Part shown: positions 8,616 through 17,702 of the stretch, one piece after another
Position numbering within the stretch: position 1 is the first letter of the stretch
Layout of the letters: each line of letters opens with the position of its first letter
Assembly: GCA_963668605.1 (NCBI GenBank)
Contig: OY764903.1
Location: 3,658,001-3,722,000 of the forward strand
Length of the DNA: 64,000 bases
Direction: 5' to 3'
Source: G963668605 sp963668605
GTDB lineage: Bacteria; Acidobacteriota; Terriglobia; Bryobacterales; Bryobacteraceae
The notes under the pieces: model-generated
Told to the model about the DNA's origin: nothing
The model's database searches: none
What the model saw: only the letters and a program-made list of their open reading frames with translations
Program-made: the position numbers and the translations under genes

Positions 8616-8961
8616 AGCAGCATTTCACCTGTAATTCACCTGCTGATTGCCAGTGGAAGTATGACAATAGGAATCAGCCGCCAACCGGAGACTACGGCGA
8701 GAGTACTCGCAGGCCGCAGTTTGAAGGTCATGGTACATAACAACATGGTCTGGCGTAAAGCTTCTTCGACGCACGCGCAGGCGATGTACGGCCGCCCAGG
8801 CGGAGTCTTGCGCCAAGGATCTGCGTTTTTTATCCCAACCTCTTTCGCAACAAATCGCGCCCACAAGTCCAAATATCGCTTTTCGACAGTTGAGCCGAGT
8901 GGTCAGAGGCCTTCCCGTGTTGCCACGGTAGCGGTCAGAATACGTTTGTCAAGGAGAATGA
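8616..8961. other. 346-base divergent intergenic region, no gene recognised
   Basis: It lies between the divergent beta-helix gene and a sulfatase and should hold both promoters. Several short frames cross it but none has a recognisable product. AAGGAG at 8951-8956 is the ribosome binding site for the sulfatase GTG at 8962. Confidence 0.5.
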
Positions 8962-10338
8962 GTGAAGATAGAAGCGGCATTATCACGGCGCGATTTCCTG
9001 GCGGGGGCGGGTTGGACTGCCGCGGGCGCGCTCACCGCCTCAACCGCGAAGCCGAACGTCGTCGTTTTCTACATCGACGACATGGGCTACAGCGAGCCGG
9101 GCTGCTATGGCGGCAAACTCGCGCCGACGCCGAACATGGACCGTCTCGCGGCTAATGGCGTGCGCTTTACCGACGGCTACGTTTCGGCGTGTGTGTGCGG
9201 TCCCAGCCGGGTAGGTCTCGTCACCGGCCGTTACCAGGCTCGCACCGGCCACGATGCGAATGGTAACGCCCACAATGGGGGCGAGTTGGATATTGGTGAA
9301 ACCACGATCGCCCAGTATTTGAAGCGCGCCGGATACGCCACCGGCATCGCAGGCAAGTGGCATTTGGGCGCGAAGGATCCCAAATACCTGCCATTAGCGC
9401 GCGGCTTCGATTATGCAGTCGGGTCGGTTGACAATCTGGGAGAACGTGGCGGGCCCAGCTTCTACCGCGGCTCAACTCTCGTCGAGACATTGCCGGGAGC
9501 GCCGGTCACAACCCCGTTCTATACAAGTGAGGCCTTGCGCTTCATCGAGAGCCATCGCGGCCAGCCATTCTTTGTCTACATTCCGCTCAACGCCGTCCAC
9601 GCGCCCCATGTGGCCTCGGAAAAATCCATGGCGCGATTCGGTCATATCAAGGATGCACGGATGCGCGCCTACGCAGCACAGGTGGGCGACGTGGACGATG
9701 CGATCGGCGCAGTGCTCGCCAAGCTTCAGGAGTTGAAACTCGAGGACGACACCATCGTCTTCTGCATCTCCGATAATGGCGGCGCGGGTCCCGCCGATGT
9801 GGGTGGGTTGCGTGGCGGCAAATGGGATATCTTTGAAGGCGGAATCCGCGTACCGTTCCTGATGCAGTGGAAGCGGCGCATCCAGCCGGGCCAGATCAGC
9901 CGGGAGCCGGTGATCCAACTGGACGTGCTTCCCACCGTGCTGGCGGCCGCGGGAGGAACGGTGAAGCCGGATCGCGAGTTGGATGGCGTCAATCTGTTGC
10001 CGCTCGTCGAGGGAAAGGCAACCTCGCTGAACCGAGAGGCGCTATTCTGGCGCTTTGGGGTCCAGGCCGCAGTGAGGCAGGGCAACTGGAAGATGCTGAG
10101 ACTCTCCGAGCAGTCGCGGCCAATGCTGTTCAATATTGCGGCCGACATGAAGGAGTCCAACGATAGGGCCACCGCCGAACCGGCACGTACCCAGACGATG
10201 CTCGACCTCTGGCGGAAATGGAACGCCGGCATGAAACCGCCTCGATGGGAAGACCGGCGCTGGTATCGAGGCGAAGAAGGCTTGGGAACAAAAGCAGCCC
10301 CGCGCAAACCGAAGCGCGAGCGAGCGAAGAAACGCTAA
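8962..10338 (+). CDS. Tat-exported sulfatase
   Basis: A 458-residue sulfatase. The start is GTG 8962, five bases after AAGGAG; an ATG at 8958 is in another frame. Key features are the twin arginines (LSRRDFLAGAG), the metal-binding DD at about 39-40 (FYIDDMGYS), the CGPSR signature with Cys79, and a distal metal segment ISDNGGAGP. The C-terminal tail is basic (PRKPKRERAKKR). It probably acts on sulfated glycans outside the cytoplasm. The agarase-like gene follows 37 bases later on the same strand, suggesting co-transcription. Confidence 0.9.
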   Translation: MKIEAALSRRDFLAGAGWTAAGALTASTAKPNVVVFYIDDMGYSEPGCYGGKLAPTPNMDRLAANGVRFTDGYVSACVCGPSRVGLVTGRYQARTGHDANGNAHNGGELDIGETTIAQYLKRAGYATGIAGKWHLGAKDPKYLPLARGFDYAVGSVDNLGERGGPSFYRGSTLVETLPGAPVTTPFYTSEALRFIESHRGQPFFVYIPLNAVHAPHVASEKSMARFGHIKDARMRAYAAQVGDVDDAIGAVLAKLQELKLEDDTIVFCISDNGGAGPADVGGLRGGKWDIFEGGIRVPFLMQWKRRIQPGQISREPVIQLDVLPTVLAAAGGTVKPDRELDGVNLLPLVEGKATSLNREALFWRFGVQAAVRQGNWKMLRLSEQSRPMLFNIAADMKESNDRATAEPARTQTMLDLWRKWNAGMKPPRWEDRRWYRGEEGLGTKAAPRKPKRERAKKR

Positions 10339-10375
10339 TGCGTATGCCAGGATCGCCAGGTCGGAGCCGAATGCC

Positions 10376-11749
10376 ATGACGCGCCGCACACTTCTCGGAT
10401 CGCTGCTCGGGGTCGCCGCCGCCCGCAGCCAGGAGCAGCCATTGGATCGTTTCGGCGGCTGGCGTGGCGTTCGCTTCGAGGCGAGCGGCTACTTTCGTCT
10501 GGAGAAAAAGGAGCGTTGGTGGCTGGTGACTCCCGAAGGCAACGCCTTTCTCTCCTTCGGACTCAACCACGCCGAACCGGGCCTCCTACGCCAAAGCTAC
10601 AACCGCGAGCACTGGCTGAAGACGTTCGGCGGTGAAGCAGGGTTCCTGAGAGGCTTCCGCACGCACGTTGAAGCGGATCTGAAAGCCTTCGGGTTTAATT
10701 CGCTCGGTTGTCACAATGCAACCAGCCGCTACTGGCAGCCGAGCATCATCCCCTACATTGAAACGTTCAAGTGCGTCGACATCGACCACTGGAAGACTCC
10801 GCGTGATGAAGACTTTCGCGACGTCTACGCATCCGAGTTCGAAGCGCATTGTGAGAGGCGAGCGGTCGAGGCGCGGCTGCGCGAACGCGCGAAGGATCCC
10901 GTTCTGATCGGCTACGCCTTCACGGATTGCCCGATCCTGACGGAACTTGATGCGGCGCCTCGTCCGGCGGTGGTGCAGGGAGCGCCGCGCGCCGGCGTCT
11001 CCACATGGCCTCGCGTCCTGCGGAACCTGCGCGGGGACGCTGCCGGCAAGCAGGGCTACGTTCGCTTGATGTCACAGCGGTACAACGGAGACATCCGCTC
11101 CTTCAATCGCGTCTACGAAATCGAGTTCGGCTCATTCGATGCGTTGCAGAATGCCGCCAACTGGCGCCCGGCGGCCGATCCAGCCAACGCGCAGGAAGCG
11201 CGAGACAACCAGGCTTTCCTCAAGGAGATTCTCGATCGTTATTACAGCTCGATGCGCTCCGTCGTTCGCCGCCACGATCCGAATCACATTATCCTCGGGG
11301 ACAAGTTGAACGGGAACACCGACACGCCGGACTTCGCCGTCGAGACCGCGGCCAGGCATGTCGACGCGGTGTTTTACCAGTGGTACAGCTACTACGGCGA
11401 ACAAAAGACGCGGCTCGACGACTGGTCGCGCCTGACGGGCAAACCCTTGTTCAACGGCGATTCCGCCTATTCGGTGCCCAGCGAGCAGATGCCCCGCCCG
11501 TTGGGTCCGCACAGCCGCACGCACGAGGAACGCGCCGAGCGCACGCTGGACTACGCGCGAAGCGTCTTCGCCCGGCCCGACTTCATCGGCTGGAGCTACT
11601 GCGGATGGATGGACTCGTGGAAAGCGATGCCGGGCAAGGAAATCCGGCAGCACGCAGGACTGCAGGATCCGTTTGGCCAGCGGCACGCGCCGATGCTTCA
11701 TGCCTTAAGCGGCTTCGCGCGTGAGTTGTACCGGGCAGCGCGGCCGTGA
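10376..11749 (+). CDS. Tat-exported agarase-like (GH50-like) TIM-barrel protein
   Basis: A 457-residue protein. A short twin-arginine leader (TRRTLLGSLLG) precedes a domain opening WWLVTPEGNAFLSFGLNH, which resembles the start of the catalytic barrel in GH50-type agarases and related clan GH-A enzymes. Aromatic-rich segments follow (YQWYSYYGEQ, FIGWSYCGWMDSW). At the positions where I would expect the two catalytic glutamates after strands 4 and 7, the sequence reads FTDCP and FNGDSAY, which have Asp rather than Glu. The alignment is by eye. It may therefore be a divergent hydrolase, use different residues, or lack hydrolase activity. It follows a sulfatase, which suits a sulfated galactan or similar substrate. 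Confidence 0.65.
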   Translation: MTRRTLLGSLLGVAAARSQEQPLDRFGGWRGVRFEASGYFRLEKKERWWLVTPEGNAFLSFGLNHAEPGLLRQSYNREHWLKTFGGEAGFLRGFRTHVEADLKAFGFNSLGCHNATSRYWQPSIIPYIETFKCVDIDHWKTPRDEDFRDVYASEFEAHCERRAVEARLRERAKDPVLIGYAFTDCPILTELDAAPRPAVVQGAPRAGVSTWPRVLRNLRGDAAGKQGYVRLMSQRYNGDIRSFNRVYEIEFGSFDALQNAANWRPAADPANAQEARDNQAFLKEILDRYYSSMRSVVRRHDPNHIILGDKLNGNTDTPDFAVETAARHVDAVFYQWYSYYGEQKTRLDDWSRLTGKPLFNGDSAYSVPSEQMPRPLGPHSRTHEERAERTLDYARSVFARPDFIGWSYCGWMDSWKAMPGKEIRQHAGLQDPFGQRHAPMLHALSGFARELYRAARP

Positions 11750-12040
11750 GCTAAGACCTCTGCCCAACTCATGAGCACTGCCCCGTAAATTCCGTGCCAG
11801 CCCGGCAGATTTTCGCGGCCAAGCCGGATGAGCGCCAGATGGTTAGCTATCGCACTGCGGCCGGCTCTCCTCATCTCGGACTGAAGCGCGCGCGCAAGAC
11901 GATCGCGGAGTGGAATGGGCGGTTGGAGATCGGCGACCAGCCACGCCAGTACAATGGGAATGTCTCCCGCAATTACAACGCTCATGCGGACTATTCCGAG
12001 TTGCCCTATTCGGAGAGCAAACGCAAATAGGAAGGCACTT

Positions 12041-13294
12041 ATGGATTCACTTACCAGACGGCAGTTCACTTCCAGATCGGTCGGCGCGATGGCGGCTGCC
12101 GCAGCCGGAAAGGCGGCCCCATCGAATAGCCTCACCATGGGGTTGATCGGCGCCGGGCCGCGCGGCATGTATGTGCTCAGCGAGTTTCTCAAGCACTCCG
12201 ACATCCGCTTCGTGGCGGTGTGTGACTGCTTCGCTGAACGGCGCAATCAGGCCAAGCAGGCGGTGGATCAGAAGTACGGCGACACCGGCTGCGCTTCCTA
12301 CCGTTTTCACGAGCAGGTGTTGGAGCGGAAAGACATCGACGCTGTGCTGATCGCGACGGGCGACCGCTGGCACGCCGTGCTCAGCGTACTCGCCGCCCGC
12401 GCGGGCAAAGACGTCTATTGCGAGAAGCCAATCTCGCTGACCATCGGCGAGGGCCGCGTGGTCGTCGAGACGATGAAGCGATACGGTACGGTGTGGCAGT
12501 GCGGAACACAACGCAAATCAATCCCCGGATATAAGTTTGTCGTCGACGTAGTACGAGGCGGCCGTATCGGCAAGTTGCATACGATTACAGCGTCCATGGG
12601 GGACGGCCCGTGGCGCTTGAACGCGCCTGCCGTGCCGGCGCCGGCACCCGATCCGGAAGTGTTCGACTATGATCGCTGGCTCGGCCAGGCGCCCTGGGAA
12701 CCCTACTCGGCAACCAAGGTCAAGCTGTGGCGCTTGAACTGGGACACCAGTGCGGGCCCGGTGGCGGACATGGGCCCGCACTACTGCGAGTTCGCCCAAT
12801 GGGCGCGCGGAGACGAGGCGACCGGCCCGGTGGAGTATGAGGGCGCGGCGGAGTTTCGCTCCGAGCACCAGTTTAATAACGTCCCCTACTTCGTCGACAT
12901 CCGCGCCCGGTACGCCGACGGAACACGCCTGCTGATCGATTCCAAACCGAAGGGCGTGCGCTTTGACGGGGATAAAGGATGGATTCAACTATTCGACGAA
13001 GGCGGTGTGGCGGCCGACCCCAAAACCGTTTTGCAGGGAATCAAGCCGCCGGAGAGTAATTGGAAATTGATGGCGCCTCACATCCGCAATTTCGTGGAAT
13101 GCGTTCGGTCGCGAAAACCTACGGTCTCCAACCCGGAAGTCGCGCAGCGCGCGCACACAATTGTGCATTGCACAAATCTTGCAGCGCGACTGGGGCGCAA
13201 ACTGCGCTGGGATCCGGAGACGGAGTTGTTCATCGGAGACGATGAGGCCAACAACATGCTGGTGCGCGCGATGCGTGCGCCGTGGACCGTCTAG
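12041..13294 (+). CDS. Tat-exported Gfo/Idh/MocA-family oxidoreductase
   Basis: A 417-residue NAD(P)-dependent sugar oxidoreductase. The twin-arginine leader (TRRQFTSRS) is followed by a Rossmann fold (MGLIGAGPRGMYVLSEF) at about residues 28-50. The family's EKP motif is at about 129-131 (DVYCEKPISL), and a C-terminal beta-sheet substrate domain follows. ATG 12041 has AGGAAGG upstream; the longer frame back to 11915 has no leader. Export with bound cofactor is known for glucose-fructose oxidoreductase and is inferred here. It heads a plus-strand run with a DUF1080 fusion (15-base gap), a hydrolase and a sugar isomerase. That context suggests oxidation of a glycoside to a 3-keto sugar. Confidence 0.88.
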   Translation: MDSLTRRQFTSRSVGAMAAAAAGKAAPSNSLTMGLIGAGPRGMYVLSEFLKHSDIRFVAVCDCFAERRNQAKQAVDQKYGDTGCASYRFHEQVLERKDIDAVLIATGDRWHAVLSVLAARAGKDVYCEKPISLTIGEGRVVVETMKRYGTVWQCGTQRKSIPGYKFVVDVVRGGRIGKLHTITASMGDGPWRLNAPAVPAPAPDPEVFDYDRWLGQAPWEPYSATKVKLWRLNWDTSAGPVADMGPHYCEFAQWARGDEATGPVEYEGAAEFRSEHQFNNVPYFVDIRARYADGTRLLIDSKPKGVRFDGDKGWIQLFDEGGVAADPKTVLQGIKPPESNWKLMAPHIRNFVECVRSRKPTVSNPEVAQRAHTIVHCTNLAARLGRKLRWDPETELFIGDDEANNMLVRAMRAPWTV

Positions 13295-13309
13295 ACGAGG
13301 AGAACGACG

Positions 13310-14569
13310 ATGACACGAATCACGCAAGCTGATCTCCGGCAGGCCTTCGCGAGCCTGCGCCGGTATGACTTTGGGCAGTCCACTGAGCCGCTCGACCGGA
13401 TCGACACATACATTCGCACCGCGTTCGCGCAGCCGGACTTGCAGCCCGCGCTCGAAAAGGAACTGATCGACGCGCTCGATGCGGGTGTTCCGCAGGGCGC
13501 GATGAAGTTCGTCTGCCAGAAGCTGTGGAGCTTAGGCACGGATGCGGCCTCCGGGGCTATCGGCCGGAAGTTGGCGCATCGGGACGTGCGCGTAGTGGAA
13601 GCGGCGTGTTTCGCCATCGCACAGCGTCCGTCGCAGAAAGCGGACGAGGCCATCCGGACGGCGCTCGCCGGCGCGCAAGGCGCAGCGCAAATTGCTCTAA
13701 TCCACTTGGCCGGAGGCCGGCGGGATGCCGGCTGCGTTCCCGCTCTCGCCAAACTGGCTGTGCGTACGGACCGCACACTGGCGGTAGCGGCCGAATCGGC
13801 GCTGGGTAAAATCGCCTCGCCGGATGCGCTGGCGGCGCTCTCCTCCTTGCGCACCGAGAGTGCGGGACTGGCTCTTTTGCAGGCGGCACAGGAACTGCGG
13901 GCGCGACAGAAACAGTCCGAGGCCCGGGAACTGCTGCGCCGCCTTGACAGGGCATCGTCCAGCACTTTAGTGAGGCGCGGCGCCAGCAGTCTGCTCGCCT
14001 CCGATACAGCGGGCGATGACGGATTCCGCCCACTCTTCAACGGGCGCAATCTCTCCGATTTCGTCGTGGACACCGCGAGCGTATGGAGTGTGCGCAACGG
14101 CGTCATCATCGGAAGGTCGCCGGGCCTGAAGTACAACGAGTTCCTCCGCACGAAGGAGCAGTATCAGGACTTTACGCTCCACGCCAGGCTGCGCATGATC
14201 GATGGCGTCGGCAACAGCGGGTTCCAGTTCCGCTCGAAGGCCGTGCCGGACTCACACGAGGTTGAAGGCTACCAGGCCGATGCCGGACAACGCTTCTGGG
14301 GCGCCCTGTACGATGAGTCGAGGCGCAAGAAAATCCTGGCCGCACCCGACGACCGCTTCCTCGACGCTCTCGATCCCACGATATGGCATACCTACGTGGT
14401 GACCGCCCAAGGAGACCACATCCGTATCGATCTCGACGGCGTCCGCACGGTCGATTACCGCGAGCCAGAGCCCGGAATAGCGCGCAGCGGCTTCATCGCG
14501 CTTCAGGTCCACTCCCACACGGCGCCGGTGGAGATGTGGTTTAGGGACTTACGTATCAAGCTACTCTGA
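13310..14569 (+). CDS. HEAT-like repeat protein fused to a DUF1080 (3-keto-disaccharide hydrolase) domain
   Basis: A 419-residue protein with no signal peptide. Residues 1 to about 225 form alanine-rich helical repeats of HEAT type (GAIGRKLAHRDVRVVEAACF and similar units). Residues of about 235-419 form a DUF1080/PF06439 jelly roll: FRPLFNGRNLSDFV, VWSVRNGVIIG, SGFQFRSKAV, EGYQADAG and the closing VEMWFRDLRIKLL. PF06439 members hydrolyse or cleave 3-keto-glycosides. The start ATG 13310 has GAGGAG seven bases upstream. It is 15 bases after the Gfo/Idh gene and five before the hydrolase gene. The lack of an export signal contrasts with the Tat leader on its neighbour. The scaffold-plus-lyase arrangement is unusual. 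Confidence 0.82.
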   Translation: MTRITQADLRQAFASLRRYDFGQSTEPLDRIDTYIRTAFAQPDLQPALEKELIDALDAGVPQGAMKFVCQKLWSLGTDAASGAIGRKLAHRDVRVVEAACFAIAQRPSQKADEAIRTALAGAQGAAQIALIHLAGGRRDAGCVPALAKLAVRTDRTLAVAAESALGKIASPDALAALSSLRTESAGLALLQAAQELRARQKQSEARELLRRLDRASSSTLVRRGASSLLASDTAGDDGFRPLFNGRNLSDFVVDTASVWSVRNGVIIGRSPGLKYNEFLRTKEQYQDFTLHARLRMIDGVGNSGFQFRSKAVPDSHEVEGYQADAGQRFWGALYDESRRKKILAAPDDRFLDALDPTIWHTYVVTAQGDHIRIDLDGVRTVDYREPEPGIARSGFIALQVHSHTAPVEMWFRDLRIKLL

Positions 14570-14574
14570 AAGAG

Positions 14575-15387
14575 ATGATGAAAAAACATCTCCAATCAAA
14601 CGGAATTACGCTCGCCTATGAAGAGCGCGGATCGGGCGTTCCGCTCGTGCTGATTATGGGACTCGGAGCGCCCGGCAGCGTGTGGGGTCAGCACGCACTC
14701 GAATACGAGAAGCACTTTCGCTGCTTTCTAGTGGATAATCGCGGCGCGGGTGACAGCGATAAGCCGGAGGGCCCGTATACAACGGCACAAATGGCCGACG
14801 ACTACGCCGGTCTGATTCGCGGATTGAACCTTGGGCCCGTGCACGTCGCAGGGCTTTCGATGGGCGGAGCGATCGCTCAGGAATTGGCCCTGCGCCATCG
14901 CGAACTGGTCCGGTCCCTGGTGCTGAGCTGCACATGGGTAAGCTGCGACTTCTACACCCGCGCCGTCTTCGAGCACTTTGCGAAGATGCGTGCCGTCAGT
15001 TGTCCTGAGGACTTCACGCAATTGCTGCAACTCTGGATCTGGACGCCAGGCTGGATGGAGCAGCACGGCGATGAGATCCTCGCGGCGCAGCGCGAATCCG
15101 CGGAAGCCGCCGCACGCGGCGAGTGGATGCCGCTATCGGCATTTCAGGCGCAATGTCACGCATGCATCCACCACGACACCCGGAAACGCGTACAAAAAAT
15201 CGGCGTCCCAGTGTTGCTCACCGCAGGTTCCGGTGATATTTTTACACCCATTCGATTCGCCGAGGAACTGCACCGCTCGATCGCAGGTAGCGATTTGCAT
15301 GTCTTTCCGGGCCTCGGGCACGTGCACCACTGGGAGGCTCTCGATGAATTCAATCAGGTCACGATGAACTGGTTGCTCGCGCATTAA
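14575..15387 (+). CDS. alpha/beta-hydrolase fold protein
   Basis: A 270-residue cytoplasmic alpha/beta hydrolase. It has an oxyanion-hole region (LVLIMGLGAPGSVWG), the nucleophile elbow GLSMGGA (Ser at about residue 95), a probable catalytic Asp in TAGSGDIFTP, and His in GLGHVHHWE near the C-terminus. It is similar in style to 3-oxoadipate enol-lactonase and related lactonases. The start is ATG 14575 (an ATG follows immediately), with GAAAGAG overlapping the previous stop. It sits inside the keto-sugar gene run, so a sugar lactonase or esterase role is a reasonable guess. The substrate is not established. Confidence 0.85.
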   Translation: MMKKHLQSNGITLAYEERGSGVPLVLIMGLGAPGSVWGQHALEYEKHFRCFLVDNRGAGDSDKPEGPYTTAQMADDYAGLIRGLNLGPVHVAGLSMGGAIAQELALRHRELVRSLVLSCTWVSCDFYTRAVFEHFAKMRAVSCPEDFTQLLQLWIWTPGWMEQHGDEILAAQRESAEAAARGEWMPLSAFQAQCHACIHHDTRKRVQKIGVPVLLTAGSGDIFTPIRFAEELHRSIAGSDLHVFPGLGHVHHWEALDEFNQVTMNWLLAH

Positions 15388-15400
15388 TAAAACAGGATCT

Positions 15401-16231
15401 ATGTCTATTCAATTCGGTTGTCAGACGTACACGTGGTTGATGTCCGGCGAGAAGTATAAAGGCCGCGTCGATCACATTATGAATGTTGGGCGGAAGGCCG
15501 GTTTTGCCGGACTGGAGTCGGAGGTCGTGATGCTGGGACCACTGCGGGACCCGGCGCGCATGAAGGACGCGCTCGCCGCGACAGACATGCAACTCGGCGC
15601 AGTCTGCCTGGTGGAAGACTGGCTTCACACGAAAGAGACGGCCACTGAGCGGGAGAACGCGGACTACTTCCTCGAGTATCTCAGTCACTTCCCCCAGACC
15701 ATGCTGAATCTGTGCCAGATGCCCGGCGCTGATCGCGAAAACCTGAGAGAGCGGCAGACAAACCTGCTTGCGTGCGTGAATGCGATCGCCGAACGGGCCG
15801 CTGACCGCGGTGTGCCTTGCACCTATCATCCGAACTCGCCCGCCGGCTCGATTTACAGGACTGCGGAGGATTACGAGATCCTGCTGAACGGCCTCGCTCC
15901 GTCCCTCGGCTTTGCCCCGGACAGCGGACACATCGCACGGGGTGGCATGGATACGCTCGCTGTTCTCCGCAAATACCGGGACCGCGTGAATCACGTTCAC
16001 TTCAAAGACATGGCTACCGGCGGCGAGTGGGCGGCGATGGGCGAAGGCATCATCGACTTCGAAGGTGTTGTGGCATATCTCCGCGATACCGACTTCGACG
16101 GCTGGATCATGGTCGAGGACGAATGCTCGCAGGCAGAAGTCGAGCCCGACGAGTGCACGCTTCACAACGGAGAGTTTATCCGGCTTCAACTAGCTCCCGC
16201 ACTTGAGCTACTACCCACAGGCAGTTATTGA
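15401..16231 (+). CDS. sugar phosphate isomerase/epimerase-like TIM-barrel protein
   Basis: A 276-residue AP-endonuclease-2-type TIM barrel. The expected metal-site segments are present: CTYHPNSP, GFAPDSGHIARGG, VNHVHFKDM and a late glutamate in WIMVEDECSQ. The family isomerises or epimerises free or keto sugars, and some act in glycoside 3-oxidation pathways. CAGGA lies upstream of ATG 15401. It is the last gene of the four-gene run that begins at 12041, 13 bases after the hydrolase. Length and motifs are complete. Confidence 0.87.
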   Translation: MSIQFGCQTYTWLMSGEKYKGRVDHIMNVGRKAGFAGLESEVVMLGPLRDPARMKDALAATDMQLGAVCLVEDWLHTKETATERENADYFLEYLSHFPQTMLNLCQMPGADRENLRERQTNLLACVNAIAERAADRGVPCTYHPNSPAGSIYRTAEDYEILLNGLAPSLGFAPDSGHIARGGMDTLAVLRKYRDRVNHVHFKDMATGGEWAAMGEGIIDFEGVVAYLRDTDFDGWIMVEDECSQAEVEPDECTLHNGEFIRLQLAPALELLPTGSY

Positions 16232-16532
16232 GAAGTATTTCGATCCATTGCACAAACTCCCCCGTAGGGCTCTACTTCCGTTTTCCGTGGCGCTGTCACT
16301 TGCGGCGCCACCGAAACATTGAGAGCCCGGAATACGACTGCGACATTGGTTGGCGTGGTCGTGGACCCCGGCGAAACAGGAGTGACCCGCGCACGCGTGG
16401 CACGGAGGGAGATCTGAACACTGCCCCGGCGAGTTGCGTAGCGGATTCGTAATGGGGTGCAGTTCGCTACGAGTATCGCATCCATCTCCGGGGCGGCCAA
16501 AGGGTGAGAGAATCTCTAAGACAGGAGTGACC
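16232..16532. other. 301-base gap, no gene recognised
   Basis: Downstream of the isomerase gene. A minus-strand frame (16225-16500) has a repetitive Thr/Pro/Val composition but matches no family I know. AGGAG at 16523-16527 is the ribosome site for the next gene. Confidence 0.4.
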
Positions 16533-16982
16533 TTGAATCAGAGATTTGATTTGAACCTCGCGGAAGCGCGGGCAGCCATGCAAGCGATGCGCGAGGAGTT
16601 GGAGCGGCGCGCTTTGAAGGCGGTGATTGCCGTCGGCGATTCGCGCGGCGATTTAATTTGCTTCGAACGCATGGACAACGCTCCCCTGCCCTCAATCACC
16701 GTCGCTACCAACAAAGTGTACGCGGCTGCGAGAGAGCGGATTACGACCCGCGAGATCGGCAGAAACGTGCGCTCCCCAAAAGATGGTTTCGACGTCGCGT
16801 ACTGGGGCGATCCCAAGATGCTGGGTTGGGCCGGCGGGGTGCCGGTGTTTCAAGACGGCGCCGTCGTGGGCGCCGTGGCCGTGAGCGGACTCGACCAGGA
16901 CAGCGATGAGGAGATCGCGCGGCTCGGAGTGGCCGCCATCGAAGCCCTGCTCAGTCCCGGCGCAAATAGCCCGAGGCATTGA
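16533..16982 (+). CDS. GlcG/HbpS-family protein (DUF336)
   Basis: A 149-residue GlcG/HbpS (PF03928) protein with typical segments: LNLAEARAAMQAMREE, AVIAVGDSRGDLICFERMD, TNKVYAAARERI and the C-terminal GAVAVSGLDQDSDEEIA. Members bind heme or cobalamin, or accompany glycolate and aldehyde metabolism; which applies here is unknown. A TTG at 16533 is preferred because AGGAG (16523-16527) sits five bases upstream. GTG 16527 overlaps that site and is less likely. The last 32 bases overlap the convergent methyltransferase-like gene. Confidence 0.85.
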   Translation: MNQRFDLNLAEARAAMQAMREELERRALKAVIAVGDSRGDLICFERMDNAPLPSITVATNKVYAAARERITTREIGRNVRSPKDGFDVAYWGDPKMLGWAGGVPVFQDGAVVGAVAVSGLDQDSDEEIARLGVAAIEALLSPGANSPRH

Positions 16983-17664
16983 ACGACATCAGAAATTTTT
17001 CGCGCGTTTTGTCGATCGCAAAAGGCGGCCTCGCGCGCAAGAACTCCTGCACAGCTTCGAACGGCCCGGGCCCGTGTTTCGGCAGAATTGGATGCCCGTT
17101 AAAATGGGTGTCTTCCACCACCAGGTACTGTCCCGAGGTCACCAGCGGGCTGTACATCCGCAGCTCCCGCAAGACATGGTCTTTGTGGTGATCGGAGTCC
17201 AGTGAAACCATTACACGCTCGCCGGGCTGGATCAGCGCCTTCACTTTTTCAAGCGTCTCCGGCGCCGTCGAAGAGCCCAGCAGATATGTGATTCGCGGAT
17301 GCCGCGGTTTGTTCGGCAAGTCTTCAATGTCGATCGAGATGACTCGTCCTTTGCCCAGCATGTCGAAAAGCGAGGCAAAGTAATACGAGCTGCCGCCTTT
17401 GAATGTCCCGGCCTCCACAAGCACGTCCGGTTGCCGTTCGTGCAGGATCTCCTGATACACCCACATGTCGGAGGGGAGCTTCTGCACCGGCACGCCGCGC
17501 CAGTGTGTATCGTTATATGTCGCTGCGCCCAGGGAATGGTACAGCAGATGGAAGGCGGAGCGCACATGATCCGGCCGCGAAAAGCGGTAGCGCGCCGCCA
17601 TGTAGCCCGCCGACATGCCAAGTAGCGCCATGCCGGCGCCGAGTAGGAGACCCCGTCGAGTCAT
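16951..17664 (-). CDS. CmcI-type cephalosporin hydroxylase/SAM methyltransferase-like protein, N-terminally anchored
   Basis: A 237-residue protein. A twin-arginine-like, hydrophobic N-terminus (TRRGLLLGAGMALLGMSAG) precedes a PF04989 (CmcI) domain. SAM-fold motifs are VLVEAGTFKGGSSYYFASL, GRVISIDIED, VMVSLDSDHHKDHVL and YLVVEDTHFNGH. Homologues act as methyltransferases in antibiotic, rhamnosyl and polysaccharide tailoring. The start at 17664 has AAAGGGAC upstream in the complement. The export or anchor sequence is unusual for an enzyme needing SAM, so a membrane-facing cytoplasmic location is equally possible. The 3' end overlaps the GlcG-like gene by 32 bases. Confidence 0.78.
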   Translation of the reverse strand: MTRRGLLLGAGMALLGMSAGYMAARYRFSRPDHVRSAFHLLYHSLGAATYNDTHWRGVPVQKLPSDMWVYQEILHERQPDVLVEAGTFKGGSSYYFASLFDMLGKGRVISIDIEDLPNKPRHPRITYLLGSSTAPETLEKVKALIQPGERVMVSLDSDHHKDHVLRELRMYSPLVTSGQYLVVEDTHFNGHPILPKHGPGPFEAVQEFLRARPPFAIDKTREKFLMSFNASGYLRRD

Positions 17665-17702
17665 AGAGTCCCTTTGTACCACGCTATCGCGGCCGGCGAA
17701 GC

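Noticed and set aside
8625..8872. two minus-strand small frames upstream of the beta-helix gene
   Set aside because: No ribosome site or recognisable product; they overlap each other in different frames.
11698..12246. minus-strand frame across the gap before the Gfo/Idh gene
   Set aside because: It overlaps two well-supported genes at both ends, and the central part matches no family I know.
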